A stretch of 43,747 nt of DNA from Treponema sp. (GTDB taxonomy: Bacteria > Spirochaetota > Spirochaetia > Treponematales > Breznakiellaceae), in NCBI GenBank assembly GCA_031266875.1, contig JAISAE010000061.1:1-43747 (forward strand), in the 5' to 3' direction. Positions 6,945 through 14,377 of the stretch are shown piece by piece. The notes beneath the pieces are model-generated. The model was not told the origin of the DNA, searched no databases, and saw only the letters and a list, made by a program, of their open reading frames with translations. Position 1 is the stretch's first letter, and each line of letters starts with the position of its first letter. A program made the translations under genes and the position numbers.

Positions 6945-8381
6945 ATGGAACTACTCCTGGCAATCATCATCGCCCTTTTGCTTATAAACTCGATTCTGCT
7001 TATCGTCATACTTGCCGGAAGGCGCAAGAAAGGCGCGGAAACACAGGTACTTAACCGGCTCATTGGCTATGAGCAGCGTCTTGACCGTAACGAAGTGTCC
7101 CTACGCGATGAGTTTGGCAGGAACCGCGACGAGATCGGCAAGTCAGCGCGGGATTCGCGGGAAGAACTCACCGCTGTGTTCGCCCAGTTCACCACCATGC
7201 TTGATGGCAAGCTGCGTGGCATCACAGACTCAGTCGCGGATTCAGCGCGGGTGAACCGCGAAGAGCTTACCGCGTCGCTCAAGTCCTTTGAGGAACGCTT
7301 TTCAGACAATGTACGGCAGTTTAACGACGTCCAAAAAGAACGCTTCGCCAGCCTCAGTGTTAAACAGGACGCGCTGACGCAGAATACCCGCGAGAGCTTT
7401 GACCGCATCCGCGATTCAGTTGAGCAGCGCCTGCTGGATATACAGACCGACAACAGTGTTAAGCTCGAAAAAATGCGTGAAACTGTTGATGAGAAACTGC
7501 ATCAAACCCTTGAAACACGGCTTGGCGAGTCGTTCAAACTGGTGAGCGACCGGCTGGAACTGGTGCAGAGGGGACTTGGCGAGATGCAAACCCTGGCAAG
7601 CGGTGTTGGTGACCTTAAAAAGGTACTCACTAACGTTAAAACCAAGGGGGTGCTTGGCGAATTTCAGCTTGAAAGCATACTGGAACAACTGCTTACAGTT
7701 GATCAGTACGCGAAAAACGTTAAAACCAAAGAAGGCAGTAACGATATGGTTGAGTTTGCGGTAAAAATCCCGTCTAAGTCAGACTCGTCCCGTATACTCT
7801 GGCTTCCTGTTGATGCCAAGTTCCCCAGCGAGGACTACGAGCGCCTGAACGCGGCCTATGACGCTGGCAACGCCGACGACATTGAGCGTTACAAGAAAGA
7901 GCTTGTGCGCAAGATCAAGACCTTTGCCAAGGATATTAAGACCAAGTATGTTGACCCGCCTAACACCACTGACTTTGCGCTGATGTTCCTGCCCTTTGAG
8001 GGGCTTTATGCTGAGGTACTGCGGATTCCCGGTCTGTTCCAATCAGTACAGGAAGAGTTCAAGATTACTATCACCGGCCCCACGACTATTTCCGCCTTTT
8101 TGTCGAGCCTGCAAATGGGCTTTCGCAGCCTCGCGGTGGAAAAGCGCACGAGCGAAATCTGGGACTTGCTTGGTGCGGTTCGCACTGAATTCGGCAAGTT
8201 TGGCGCGGTACTGCAAAAGACTAAGGAAAAAATCGACGCTGTTGGTAAGGAAATCGATAATGTCGGCAGGCGCACCCGCGCTATAGATCGCAAACTCCGC
8301 GGAGTGCAGACCCTGCCCGATGCTGACGCACAAAAACTGCTAGGCGAAGCCGATGAAGAGATCAGTGACGAACTATTTTAA
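6945..8381 (+). CDS. rmuC: RmuC-family DNA recombination protein
   Basis: 478 residues. An N-terminal membrane segment (about residues 3-25) is followed by a long coiled coil (about 30-210, heptad-rich, many S/D/R/E). The conserved RmuC domain then shows KGVLGEFQLESILEQLL, LPVDAKFPSEDYERL, DFALMFLPFEGLYAEVLR and TISAFLSSLQMGFRSLAVEK. RmuC proteins are thought to have a nuclease-like fold and limit recombination at repeats and inversions. That is of interest in a repeat-rich region, though the link is only a suggestion. It lies 15 bases after purH on the same strand. Confidence 0.93.
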   Translation: MELLLAIIIALLLINSILLIVILAGRRKKGAETQVLNRLIGYEQRLDRNEVSLRDEFGRNRDEIGKSARDSREELTAVFAQFTTMLDGKLRGITDSVADSARVNREELTASLKSFEERFSDNVRQFNDVQKERFASLSVKQDALTQNTRESFDRIRDSVEQRLLDIQTDNSVKLEKMRETVDEKLHQTLETRLGESFKLVSDRLELVQRGLGEMQTLASGVGDLKKVLTNVKTKGVLGEFQLESILEQLLTVDQYAKNVKTKEGSNDMVEFAVKIPSKSDSSRILWLPVDAKFPSEDYERLNAAYDAGNADDIERYKKELVRKIKTFAKDIKTKYVDPPNTTDFALMFLPFEGLYAEVLRIPGLFQSVQEEFKITITGPTTISAFLSSLQMGFRSLAVEKRTSEIWDLLGAVRTEFGKFGAVLQKTKEKIDAVGKEIDNVGRRTRAIDRKLRGVQTLPDADAQKLLGEADEEISDELF

Positions 8382-8401
8382 TTCACGTTACCAGTAGTGC
8401 C

Positions 8402-8435
8402 GTAAAGCCTCTAGCTTTAGGCATAGGCGCTTTAC
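8402..8435 (+). terminator. Imperfect hairpin after rmuC
   Basis: GTAAAGCCT and AGGCGCTTTAC can pair with one bulge, 20 bases after the rmuC stop. There is no T run, so terminator activity is uncertain. Confidence 0.3.
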
Positions 8436-8489
8436 AACGCAAAAACCCGCATAGTATACAACTCTTCGTCTACAAGCAGCGCCGCCTCT

Positions 8490-9440
8490 AGCGTGGCCTC
8501 CGCCCTCAGCGCAGCAGGCTCTGCGCTAGAGTTAGCAGCCTCCGCCCTCAGCGCATCCGAGCCTGCGCTAGAGTTAGCGGCCTCCGCTCTCAGCACGGTC
8601 GAGTCTGCGCTAGAGCCGTCAGACTCCGCCCTCAGCGCGGTCGAGCCTACGCTAGAGTTGTCGGCCTCTGCCATCAGCGTGGTCGAGTCTGCGCTAGAGC
8701 CGTCAGACTCCGCCCTCAGCGCGGTCGAGCCTACGCTAGAGTTGTCGGCCTCTGCCATCAGCGCAGCAGGCTCTGCGCTAGAGTTAGCAGACTCCGCCCT
8801 CAGCGCGGTCGAGCCTGCGCTAGAGTTAGCAGACTCTGCCCTCAGCGCGGTCGAGCCTGCGCTAGAGTTAGCAGACTCTGACCTCAGCGCATCCGAGCCT
8901 GCACTAGAGTTAGCAGACTCTGACCTCAGCGCAGCAGGCTCTGCGCTAGAGCCGTCAGACTCCGCCCTCTGCGCAGCAGGCTCTACGCTAGAGTAGGCAG
9001 ACTCCGCCCTCAGCGCGGTCGAGTCTGCGCTAGAGCCGTCAGACTCCGCCCTCTGCGCGGTCGAGCCTGCGCTAGAGTTAGCAGACTCCGCTCTCAGCGC
9101 AGCAGGCTCTGCGCTAGAGTTGGTAGACTCTTCCCTCAGCGCGGCGGACTCCGCGCTAGGGGCGGTGGAGTCTGCGCTAAGGGCGGCGGCCTCTGCGCTA
9201 AGGGCGGCGGAGCCTGCGCTAAGGGCGGCGGAGGCTGCGCTAGGGGCGGCGGCCTCTGCGCTAAGGGCGGCGGAGGCTGCGCTGAGGGCGGCGGAGGCTG
9301 CGCTGAGGGCGGCGGAGGCTGCGCTAGGGGCGGCGGAGTCAGAGCTAAGGGCGGCGGAGTCTGCGCTAGGGGCGGCAGAGTTAGAGATGAGGGCGGCGGA
9401 GTCTGCGCTAGGGGCGGCAGAGTTAGAGATGAGGGCGGTG
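8490..9440. repeat. Satellite array with 21-bp monomers, partly organised as 42-bp dimers
   Basis: From about 8490 to 9126 the unit is 42 bp and consists of two diverged 21-bp halves, one containing GACTCCGCCCTCAGCGCG and the other GCCTGCGCTAGAGTTAG. From about 9127 to 9430 it switches to a simpler 21-bp unit containing TCTGCGCTAGGGGCGGCGG. Because 21 is a multiple of three, long frames stay open on both strands. They encode Ala/Ser/Glu-rich repeats on the plus strand (broken by a stop at 8994-8996) and a 341-codon frame on the minus strand with a GTG start and no ribosome binding site. I see no start signals to support translation. The array fills the gap between the converging rmuC and znuC genes. 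Confidence 0.9.
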
Positions 9441-9579
9441 AAAGGTAGGGATAACACATAAAAAAGAGTGTATAGGAGTAATAAGTATCTGTCTGATGCG
9501 GGAGCGGCGGTTATCCCTATGGAAGAGAATAAGGATTGTTATCTTAAAGCTTTGCTTCTTAAAAACAATGGGCGGTAAA

Positions 9580-9608
9580 CCAAAAATCCCTCGCCTTTAG
9601 GCGCGGGG
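9580..9608 (-). terminator. Rho-independent terminator of the fur-znuA-znuC unit
   Basis: On the minus strand CCC-CGCC pairs with GGCG-GGG (one internal mismatch, TAAA loop), followed by ATTTTTGG. It lies about 135 bases after the znuC stop and closes the operon with no permease gene before it. Confidence 0.65.
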
Positions 9609-9740
9609 GCTTGTCAAGCACACACGCCTCTCTATAGAGAGAAAAGTTCACGAATGACACGAGTGGATGAGCTGGCTGTCATAGCTGTTTGTGAGCATGT
9701 GCCTTATTCGTGGATGCTTAGTTGACCAGTCCGTATAGCA

Positions 9741-10445
9741 TTACTCGCTGCCGGCATTCAAAAATTCTTTTCCAATTTTTGAGCGTTGGTATTCATCGGG
9801 GCTTCCCAGAAAGAGCTGCTCATGCTTGACGTGGAGAATGCGTTTCGCGTTCTCTACGGCGCTCTTGAGGTCATGCGATACCATGACAATCGCAACACTG
9901 GTTTCACGGTTGATTTTGGCGATAAGACGGTACAGTTCTACGCTGATAAGCGGATCAAGGCCGGAAGCTGGTTCGTCCAAGAGCAGCAGCTTTTGCGACG
10001 CGCACAGAGCGCGGGCCAGCAGTACCCGCTGCTGCTGGCCGCCGGATAGTTCGCGGTAACACTTTTTTCGCAGACCAGCAATGCCGAGCCGCTCAAGGTT
10101 CTCGGCGGCAATAGCCCTGTCCTGTCGGGAATAAAACGGCAGTATGCCGCGCCCGCCCTGTCTGCCTGAAAGAACTACCTCTGACACTGACGCGGGGAAG
10201 TCCTTGCGCGCAGCCTTGTACTGGGGAAGATAGCCGATCTCATTGCGTTTCACGTCTCCCCAAACCACGCTGCCGGTTTGCGGCGGCAGCAGGCCAAGCA
10301 AGCCTTTGATGAGCGTGCTTTTGCCGGAACCATTCTCTCCAACCACGCAGAGATAGTCGCCAGTTTCAACCTCGAAACTAAGGTTTTTTATAACAATGTT
10401 TCCATCATACGCAAAGGCCGCGTCTTTACAGGTGATAAGGGTCAA
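9741..10445 (-). CDS. znuC: Zinc/manganese-type ABC transporter ATP-binding protein
   Basis: 234 residues with Walker A GENGSGKST (about 36-44), Q-loop YLPQYK, signature LSGGQQQRVLLARAL, Walker B LLLLDEPASGLD and switch His in VSHDLKSA. It belongs to the family-3 metal importers (ZnuC/TroB/MntB). Its ATG overlaps the znuA stop by four bases (ATGA), showing tight translational coupling. The usual next gene, the permease znuB, is absent. About 280 bases with a terminator and then the 21-bp satellite follow. The permease must be encoded elsewhere, or the system has been broken. Confidence 0.92.
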   Translation of the reverse strand: MTLITCKDAAFAYDGNIVIKNLSFEVETGDYLCVVGENGSGKSTLIKGLLGLLPPQTGSVVWGDVKRNEIGYLPQYKAARKDFPASVSEVVLSGRQGGRGILPFYSRQDRAIAAENLERLGIAGLRKKCYRELSGGQQQRVLLARALCASQKLLLLDEPASGLDPLISVELYRLIAKINRETSVAIVMVSHDLKSAVENAKRILHVKHEQLFLGSPDEYQRSKIGKEFLNAGSE

Positions 10446-11377
10446 CGCAGCGCCTCTCTAAGGTTAATCATGTTCTGATTCATAAGCTCCAGATAGGTAC
10501 GCCCCTGATCAAAGTCGCGCTTTGAGATGTTGTGGCAGGCGTGTAACAAACGTTTTGCCGATCCGGTTTCTTCGCTAATCATGTCAGCCATGCGCTCATT
10601 CGACAGTTCTATATGGAAGATAACAGGTATATGTTCTTCCCGTATCTTTCTGATGAGGAAGGCTACAGTCGCGGCGCTTGCCTCAGTTTCAGTGGAACAG
10701 CCGGGAAAGGCGGCGAAGTACGAAAGGCCGTATTCTTCGGCGAGGTAGCGGAAGGGAAAGCGGTCGCCAAACACGATGGTGTTGCGGGTTCCGCTTGCGA
10801 CCGCGTTACGGAACGCCGCGTCAAGCGTTTCCAGCTCGACGAGATAGGCGGCGGCGCGTTGCTGATAGGCAACGGCGTTTTGCGTATCCAGCGCCGCAAG
10901 CGCGGCGGTGATGCGCTCCACAATACGCATGGTGTTACGCGGCGAAGTCCAGACGTGTTCATCATAGGCGGCTTCTTCCTCTTCCTCCTCCTCCGCTTGC
11001 ATCCCCTCGACGAGTTCTTCTTCTAAGGTTTGCACGCAATCCATCATTCGCACGATCCGCATCCTGCTTGTATCCATTGATGAAAGCACCCGCTCAACCC
11101 ATGATTCAGACTCACCGCCAACGCAGATAAAGAGGGCGCTGTTCTGTATCCTGATGATATCCTGCGGCGTTGGCTCAAACGAATGGCTCTCCGCCCCGGG
11201 CGGCAGTAGTATAGACACGCTGACGTCGCTTCCGGCGATTTCCCGCGTGAAGTCATACGCTGGAAACACTGTTGTTACCACGCTGAAGCGGGCGGCAGCG
11301 GTGTTGTCCTGCTTTGCCCGCGCTTCCACAGTCATAAGCGTCAGTACCATAAGCACTCCGATACACCATTGTTTCAT
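10442..11377 (-). CDS. znuA: Zinc/manganese-type ABC transporter substrate-binding protein
   Basis: 311 residues from the ATG chosen because AAAGGAG lies just upstream and the ATGA overlap with the fur stop is typical. A signal peptide spans about residues 1-22. The cluster-A-I binding protein fold is visible in VVTTVFPAYDFTREI, GAESHSFEPTPQDI (metal His), YDEHVWTSPRN (metal His) and IELSNERMADMI. The loop before the second metal His is Glu-rich (QAEEEEEEEAAYDEH) instead of the His-rich loop common in ZnuA. It delivers Zn2+ or Mn2+ to the ABC permease. Which metal is used cannot be decided from sequence. Confidence 0.9.
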   Translation of the reverse strand: MKQWCIGVLMVLTLMTVEARAKQDNTAAARFSVVTTVFPAYDFTREIAGSDVSVSILLPPGAESHSFEPTPQDIIRIQNSALFICVGGESESWVERVLSSMDTSRMRIVRMMDCVQTLEEELVEGMQAEEEEEEEAAYDEHVWTSPRNTMRIVERITAALAALDTQNAVAYQQRAAAYLVELETLDAAFRNAVASGTRNTIVFGDRFPFRYLAEEYGLSYFAAFPGCSTETEASAATVAFLIRKIREEHIPVIFHIELSNERMADMISEETGSAKRLLHACHNISKRDFDQGRTYLELMNQNMINLREALR

Positions 11378-11802
11378 TTTTTTAACTCCTTTTGGCGGCA
11401 CGTTCCACATTTCCCGTAGAATACTGTCTTGAGCGCGTTGATTTGGAACTCATGCTCAGTGAGGAGATGTTGCTCGATTTCGTCCAGTAACTCGCAGTCA
11501 AGGTGGATAAGTTCCCCGCAGTCTTCGCACTTGAGGTGGAAATGCTCAGCGCAGGCGACATTTGCCACATACTGGTAGCAGGCGCTCTCACCCTCTCCGT
11601 GCGTGTACTTCCTTATTCTGCCAAGACTCACCAGCTTCTCAAGCTGGCGGTAGATGGTGGTTTGCCCGATAGCCGCGCCTTCATCTATGAAGTGCCGCGC
11701 AATTTGGCTGACCGTAACATGGTGGTCTCCCAGAGAAGCCATGTAGTCGAGAACGCACTGACTCTGACGAGTCTTATAGTTTGCGGGACGTGTGTATGCC
11801 AT
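11374..11802 (-). CDS. Fur-family metal regulator, probably Zur-like
   Basis: 142 residues with an N-terminal winged helix (about 1-85, including TVSQIARHFIDEGAAIGQTTIYRQLEKL) and a C-terminal dimerisation/metal domain with HFHLKCEDCGELIHLDC and the second pair CGTC. The two CxxC pairs form the structural zinc site in Fur proteins. Being first in an operon with znuA and znuC suggests it is a zinc (Zur) or manganese sensor repressing its own operon. The ATG has no ribosome binding site and sits six bases after a -10 box, so the mRNA is probably leaderless. A perfect 9-base inverted repeat covers the -10 and start codon. Confidence 0.9.
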   Translation of the reverse strand: MAYTRPANYKTRQSQCVLDYMASLGDHHVTVSQIARHFIDEGAAIGQTTIYRQLEKLVSLGRIRKYTHGEGESACYQYVANVACAEHFHLKCEDCGELIHLDCELLDEIEQHLLTEHEFQINALKTVFYGKCGTCRQKELKK

Positions 11803-11822
11803 AGCTTGATATTAGCTATGGC
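11798..11822 (-). promoter_or_regulatory. Perfect inverted repeat over the fur -10 and start codon, candidate Zur/Fur box
   Basis: GCCATAGCT and AGCTATGGC are a perfect 9-base inverted repeat around TGATATT. It covers the -10 (TAATAT on the minus strand) and the ATG. Position and symmetry fit an autoregulatory operator. The same repeat could also fold in RNA and occlude the start codon. Confidence 0.55.
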
Positions 11823-11838
11823 AAGGATGAAGTGTCAA
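11809..11838 (-). promoter_or_regulatory. Promoter of the fur-znuA-znuC operon
   Basis: Minus strand TTGACA (11833-11838), 18-base spacer, TAATAT (11809-11814), then six bases to the ATG, which would place transcription start at the initiation codon. Confidence 0.65.
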
Positions 11839-11968
11839 TATGAAAACATTTTTCAGATTCAATCAATGGTGTGTGGCACTCAGGCGCGGCGCTTAATAAG
11901 GCGCTGGATGTTGTGTTGTGAAACAAAAATGCCGCGTGTTGAGGTATACTGTCTCAGGAGGAAAGAAC

Positions 11969-12466
11969 ATGGAGAAGTACACTAGCTATCCTGACTCAAG
12001 CCCGGTACGGTCGTGTGAGGAGACGCTGTCTGGAGCAAACGCTTCCGCGCTTGATACGCGAATGCGGGCATTGTTTAACGAGGCCCTGAAAGCGGCTGCC
12101 CTTGCCTATGCGCCTTACTCGAAGTTTCATGTGGGAGCGGCTCTGCTCGCTGACGATGGGACCGTGTATACTGGCTGTAACGTGGAGAACCGCTCCTTTG
12201 GCCTCACCATCTGCGCGGAACGGAGCGCCGTGGTACAGGCCGTGAGCAAGGGGCGGCGCTCCTTTGTGGCGCTGGCAATCGCCGCGCCGGACTCGGAAAC
12301 GCCGGTGGGTCCCTGCGGGGCCTGCCGGCAGGTGTTGAGCGAGTTCATGGCGCCGGACGCGCCGGTACGTTTTGGCGGAAGCGGCCCGGAACAGGTAAGC
12401 ACGACCATCGGCGCGCTCTACCCCTATGACTCCCTGCACGAGCTGGCGGCTAGTCTGCGTCAGTAA
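11969..12466 (+). CDS. cdd: Cytidine deaminase
   Basis: 165 residues. The zinc-dependent deaminase motifs are present: YSKFHVGAALLADDG, GCNVENRSFGLTICAERSA (catalytic CAE) and GPCGACRQVLSEF (PCxxC). This is the homotetrameric type normally about 130 residues, here with an extra N-terminal stretch of about 35 residues rich in S, T and A of unknown use. It deaminates cytidine and deoxycytidine in pyrimidine salvage. AGGAGG precedes the ATG at 11969, so an upstream in-frame ATG at 11918 is not used. A TATACT box lies at 11945-11950. It is divergent from the fur operon. Confidence 0.95.
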   Translation: MEKYTSYPDSSPVRSCEETLSGANASALDTRMRALFNEALKAAALAYAPYSKFHVGAALLADDGTVYTGCNVENRSFGLTICAERSAVVQAVSKGRRSFVALAIAAPDSETPVGPCGACRQVLSEFMAPDAPVRFGGSGPEQVSTTIGALYPYDSLHELAASLRQ

Positions 12467-12560
12467 TGGCGGCGCTGAGGGGTGTTTGAATTCTTTACTA
12501 TGTTTTCCCACTTCTTGATATTTCATGCGGTTTCTGCCATACTAACATAAAGGAGCGGTC

Positions 12561-13214
12561 ATGTTTGAAGGTGATATCCTTACAATTGAAGAAGTTGCTA
12601 AATACCTGCGCATTTCTGAGCGGACAGTCTACGACTGGGCGCAGAAAGGGACGCTTCCCGCGGGAAAGATTGGAACGGCCTGGCGTTTCAAAAAAAGTGA
12701 AATTGAACATTGGGTTAATGACCGGTTCACCGTCAACAAACCTCAGCAAGGGCCTTCAGTAGTCCAGCTTGAGACTATTGTTTCCCCTGATCGCATTCTG
12801 TTTCTCAACAACTTGTCTAGGGACGACGCGCTTTTAACGATGGTGGATAAGCTGTCCCAGTTACCACAGGTTAAAAATGCCCAAGAGCTTGCCAAGGAGC
12901 TTTTCAAGCGGGAAGAGCTGATGAGTACAGCGATTGGACGAGGCATTGCCATTCCCCACGCTCGGCTCTCGTCAGTTACCGACCTTGTTGTTTCCATTGG
13001 TATCAGTCGTACTGACATCGTTGACTTTAAACCGCTTGACGATGAACCGGTGCGGTTCATTCTGATGATTGCCGCAGCCTATAAGCAGCGGGACTATTAC
13101 CTGCAAACCATTTCGTTTTTTAGTGCGCGGTTCAAAAACCCCGCGTTTCGTGCTGAGCTGCTTGCCGCGCAGGACGCGCAGGCGGCGTATGAGCTACTCC
13201 TGAAAAGTCAGTAA
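12561..13214 (+). CDS. Helix-turn-helix / PTS EIIA-like (PtsN-type) fusion protein
   Basis: 217 residues. Residues about 5-55 form an excisionase/MerR-like DNA-binding domain (LTIEEVAKYLRISERTVYDW, then GTAWRFKKSEIEHWV). After a linker, residues about 75-217 form a fructose/nitrogen-type EIIA domain with phosphorylatable His in GIAIPHARL and the family segment ELAKELFKREELMSTAIG. EIIA-Ntr proteins relay PTS phosphorylation state to regulation, and the fused DNA-binding domain suggests a phosphorylation-controlled transcription factor. AAAGGAG precedes the ATG. era follows after five bases, so the two are probably co-transcribed. Confidence 0.85.
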   Translation: MFEGDILTIEEVAKYLRISERTVYDWAQKGTLPAGKIGTAWRFKKSEIEHWVNDRFTVNKPQQGPSVVQLETIVSPDRILFLNNLSRDDALLTMVDKLSQLPQVKNAQELAKELFKREELMSTAIGRGIAIPHARLSSVTDLVVSIGISRTDIVDFKPLDDEPVRFILMIAAAYKQRDYYLQTISFFSARFKNPAFRAELLAAQDAQAAYELLLKSQ

Positions 13215-13219
13215 TACTG

Positions 13220-14134
13220 GTGAGCGATTCAGTAAAAAAGGCCGCCTTTGTCGCGGTGATTGGCCGCCCCTCAGTGGGCAAATCTACGCTCGTGAACCGG
13301 CTCTGTGGCCAGAAAGTCGCCATTGTGAGTGCTGTGCCTCAGACTACGCGGAATGCCATACGCGGCATTGTGAACCGGAGCGAGGGACAGCTTGTGTTTG
13401 TGGATACTCCTGGCCGGCACAAGTCTGAGCGCAAGCTGAACCGGAAGCTGATTGAGGTGTCTGATCGCGCCATTGATGAAGTGGACATTGCGCTCTATGT
13501 GCTGGACGCCTCTCGCGTTCCCGGTTCCGAAGAGGAAGCAGTTGCCGCCCGTCTTGAGACAATGGCTGCGCGTACCGTTGCAGTAGTGAACAAGATGGAC
13601 GCTGGCGGCGCGAACTATGAGCAATACCGCGCCTTTCTGAGGAAACACGTGCCGGGTCTTGATGAGTCGCATTGTTTCCACGTCTCCGCCCTGAAAAACA
13701 ATGGCCTTGAGCCGCTATTAGCCTGCCTTTTTTCAATGGCCGCTGAGGGTCAGCCCTTTTACCCGGACGATTACTACACGGATCAGGACATACACTTCCG
13801 CATCGCCGAACTGATCCGCGAAAAGGCTATCATGCGTCTGCGCGAAGAACTGCCCCATGCCCTCTATGTTGAAGTGGCAGACGCGGAACTGATTGACCTG
13901 GATGCAAGTGATAAAAAGAAGCTCTGGGTACGCGCCTTCATTATTACGGAACGGGAGTCCCAAAAAGGTATGGTGGTTGGTAAGGGTGGCGCCATGATCA
14001 AGGCGATCCGGCTGGCCGCCGAGAAAGACCTGAATCGTATCTTTGACTGGAAGGTTGAACTTGACCTGCGCGTAAAAAGCTCCCCCTCATGGCGGCACAA
14101 CGACCATTTACTGAGGAGACTCATTGATCGCTAG
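13220..14134 (+). CDS. era: GTPase Era
   Basis: 304 residues, GTG start five bases after the previous stop. G1 GRPSVGKST, G2 with QTTRNAIRG, G3 DTPGRHK, G4 NKMD and G5 SALKNNG form the GTPase domain. The C-terminal KH domain contains RAFIITERESQKGMVVGKGG and AIRLAAEKDLNRIFDWKVEL. Era binds the 3' end of 16S rRNA and aids 30S ribosome assembly. Full length and all motifs are intact. No Shine-Dalgarno sequence is seen, so translation is probably coupled to the upstream gene. Confidence 0.96.
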   Translation: MSDSVKKAAFVAVIGRPSVGKSTLVNRLCGQKVAIVSAVPQTTRNAIRGIVNRSEGQLVFVDTPGRHKSERKLNRKLIEVSDRAIDEVDIALYVLDASRVPGSEEEAVAARLETMAARTVAVVNKMDAGGANYEQYRAFLRKHVPGLDESHCFHVSALKNNGLEPLLACLFSMAAEGQPFYPDDYYTDQDIHFRIAELIREKAIMRLREELPHALYVEVADAELIDLDASDKKKLWVRAFIITERESQKGMVVGKGGAMIKAIRLAAEKDLNRIFDWKVELDLRVKSSPSWRHNDHLLRRLIDR

Positions 14135-14185
14135 AGATTGACACAGGCTGACAGTGGTGTCGGAGACATGTATCGAAATCGAAAT

Positions 14186-14262
14186 TGCTGCTTGGATTAA
14201 TTTTTTTTCTTGACAAGTGTTTTAGTTTTTTTCTTGACAGGTGTTTTAGCTGGTTATATCCT
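14186..14262 (+). promoter_or_regulatory. Tandemly duplicated -35 region ahead of the sugar transporter
   Basis: A 24-bp segment containing CTTGACA and GTGTTTTAG occurs twice in tandem, giving TTGACA at 14210-14215 and 14234-14239. The second has TATCCT at 14257-14262 after 17 bases, with TATATC as an alternative. Confidence 0.45.
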
Positions 14263-14281
14263 GATGGACAGGAGGTTGATT

Positions 14282-14377
14282 TTGAGTAACAAAATAAAAA
14301 TGGCCAAAGCCAAGCCAAGCCAAGCCAAGCCAAGCCAAGTAACGTATCCTGGTGGGCAGGAGGCCAGTTTTGAGTAA
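14282..14377 (+). CDS. Possible 31-codon leader ORF duplicating the start of lplB
   Basis: AGGAGG is followed by six bases and then TTG AGT AAC AAA, the same arrangement as at the real lplB start about 88 bases downstream. The frame then runs through repeated AAGCC units (Lys/Pro/Ser/Gln codons) and ends in a TAA that overlaps the lplB TTG start (TTGAGTAA). It arose by duplication of the initiation region. The overlap suggests translational coupling or attenuation, but translation is not shown. Confidence 0.4.
   Translation: MSNKIKMAKAKPSQAKPSQVTYPGGQEASFE
14300..14340 (+). repeat. Short pentamer repeat (AAGCC)
   Basis: About six perfect copies of CCAAG/AAGCC inside the leader ORF. A change in copy number would alter its frame and its overlap with the lplB start. 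Confidence 0.7.

Noticed and set aside
8432-9457. 341-codon minus-strand open frame of Ala/Ser/Glu repeats
   Set aside because: It has a GTG start without Shine-Dalgarno and lies entirely in a 21-bp satellite, so openness is expected. I kept it as a question only.
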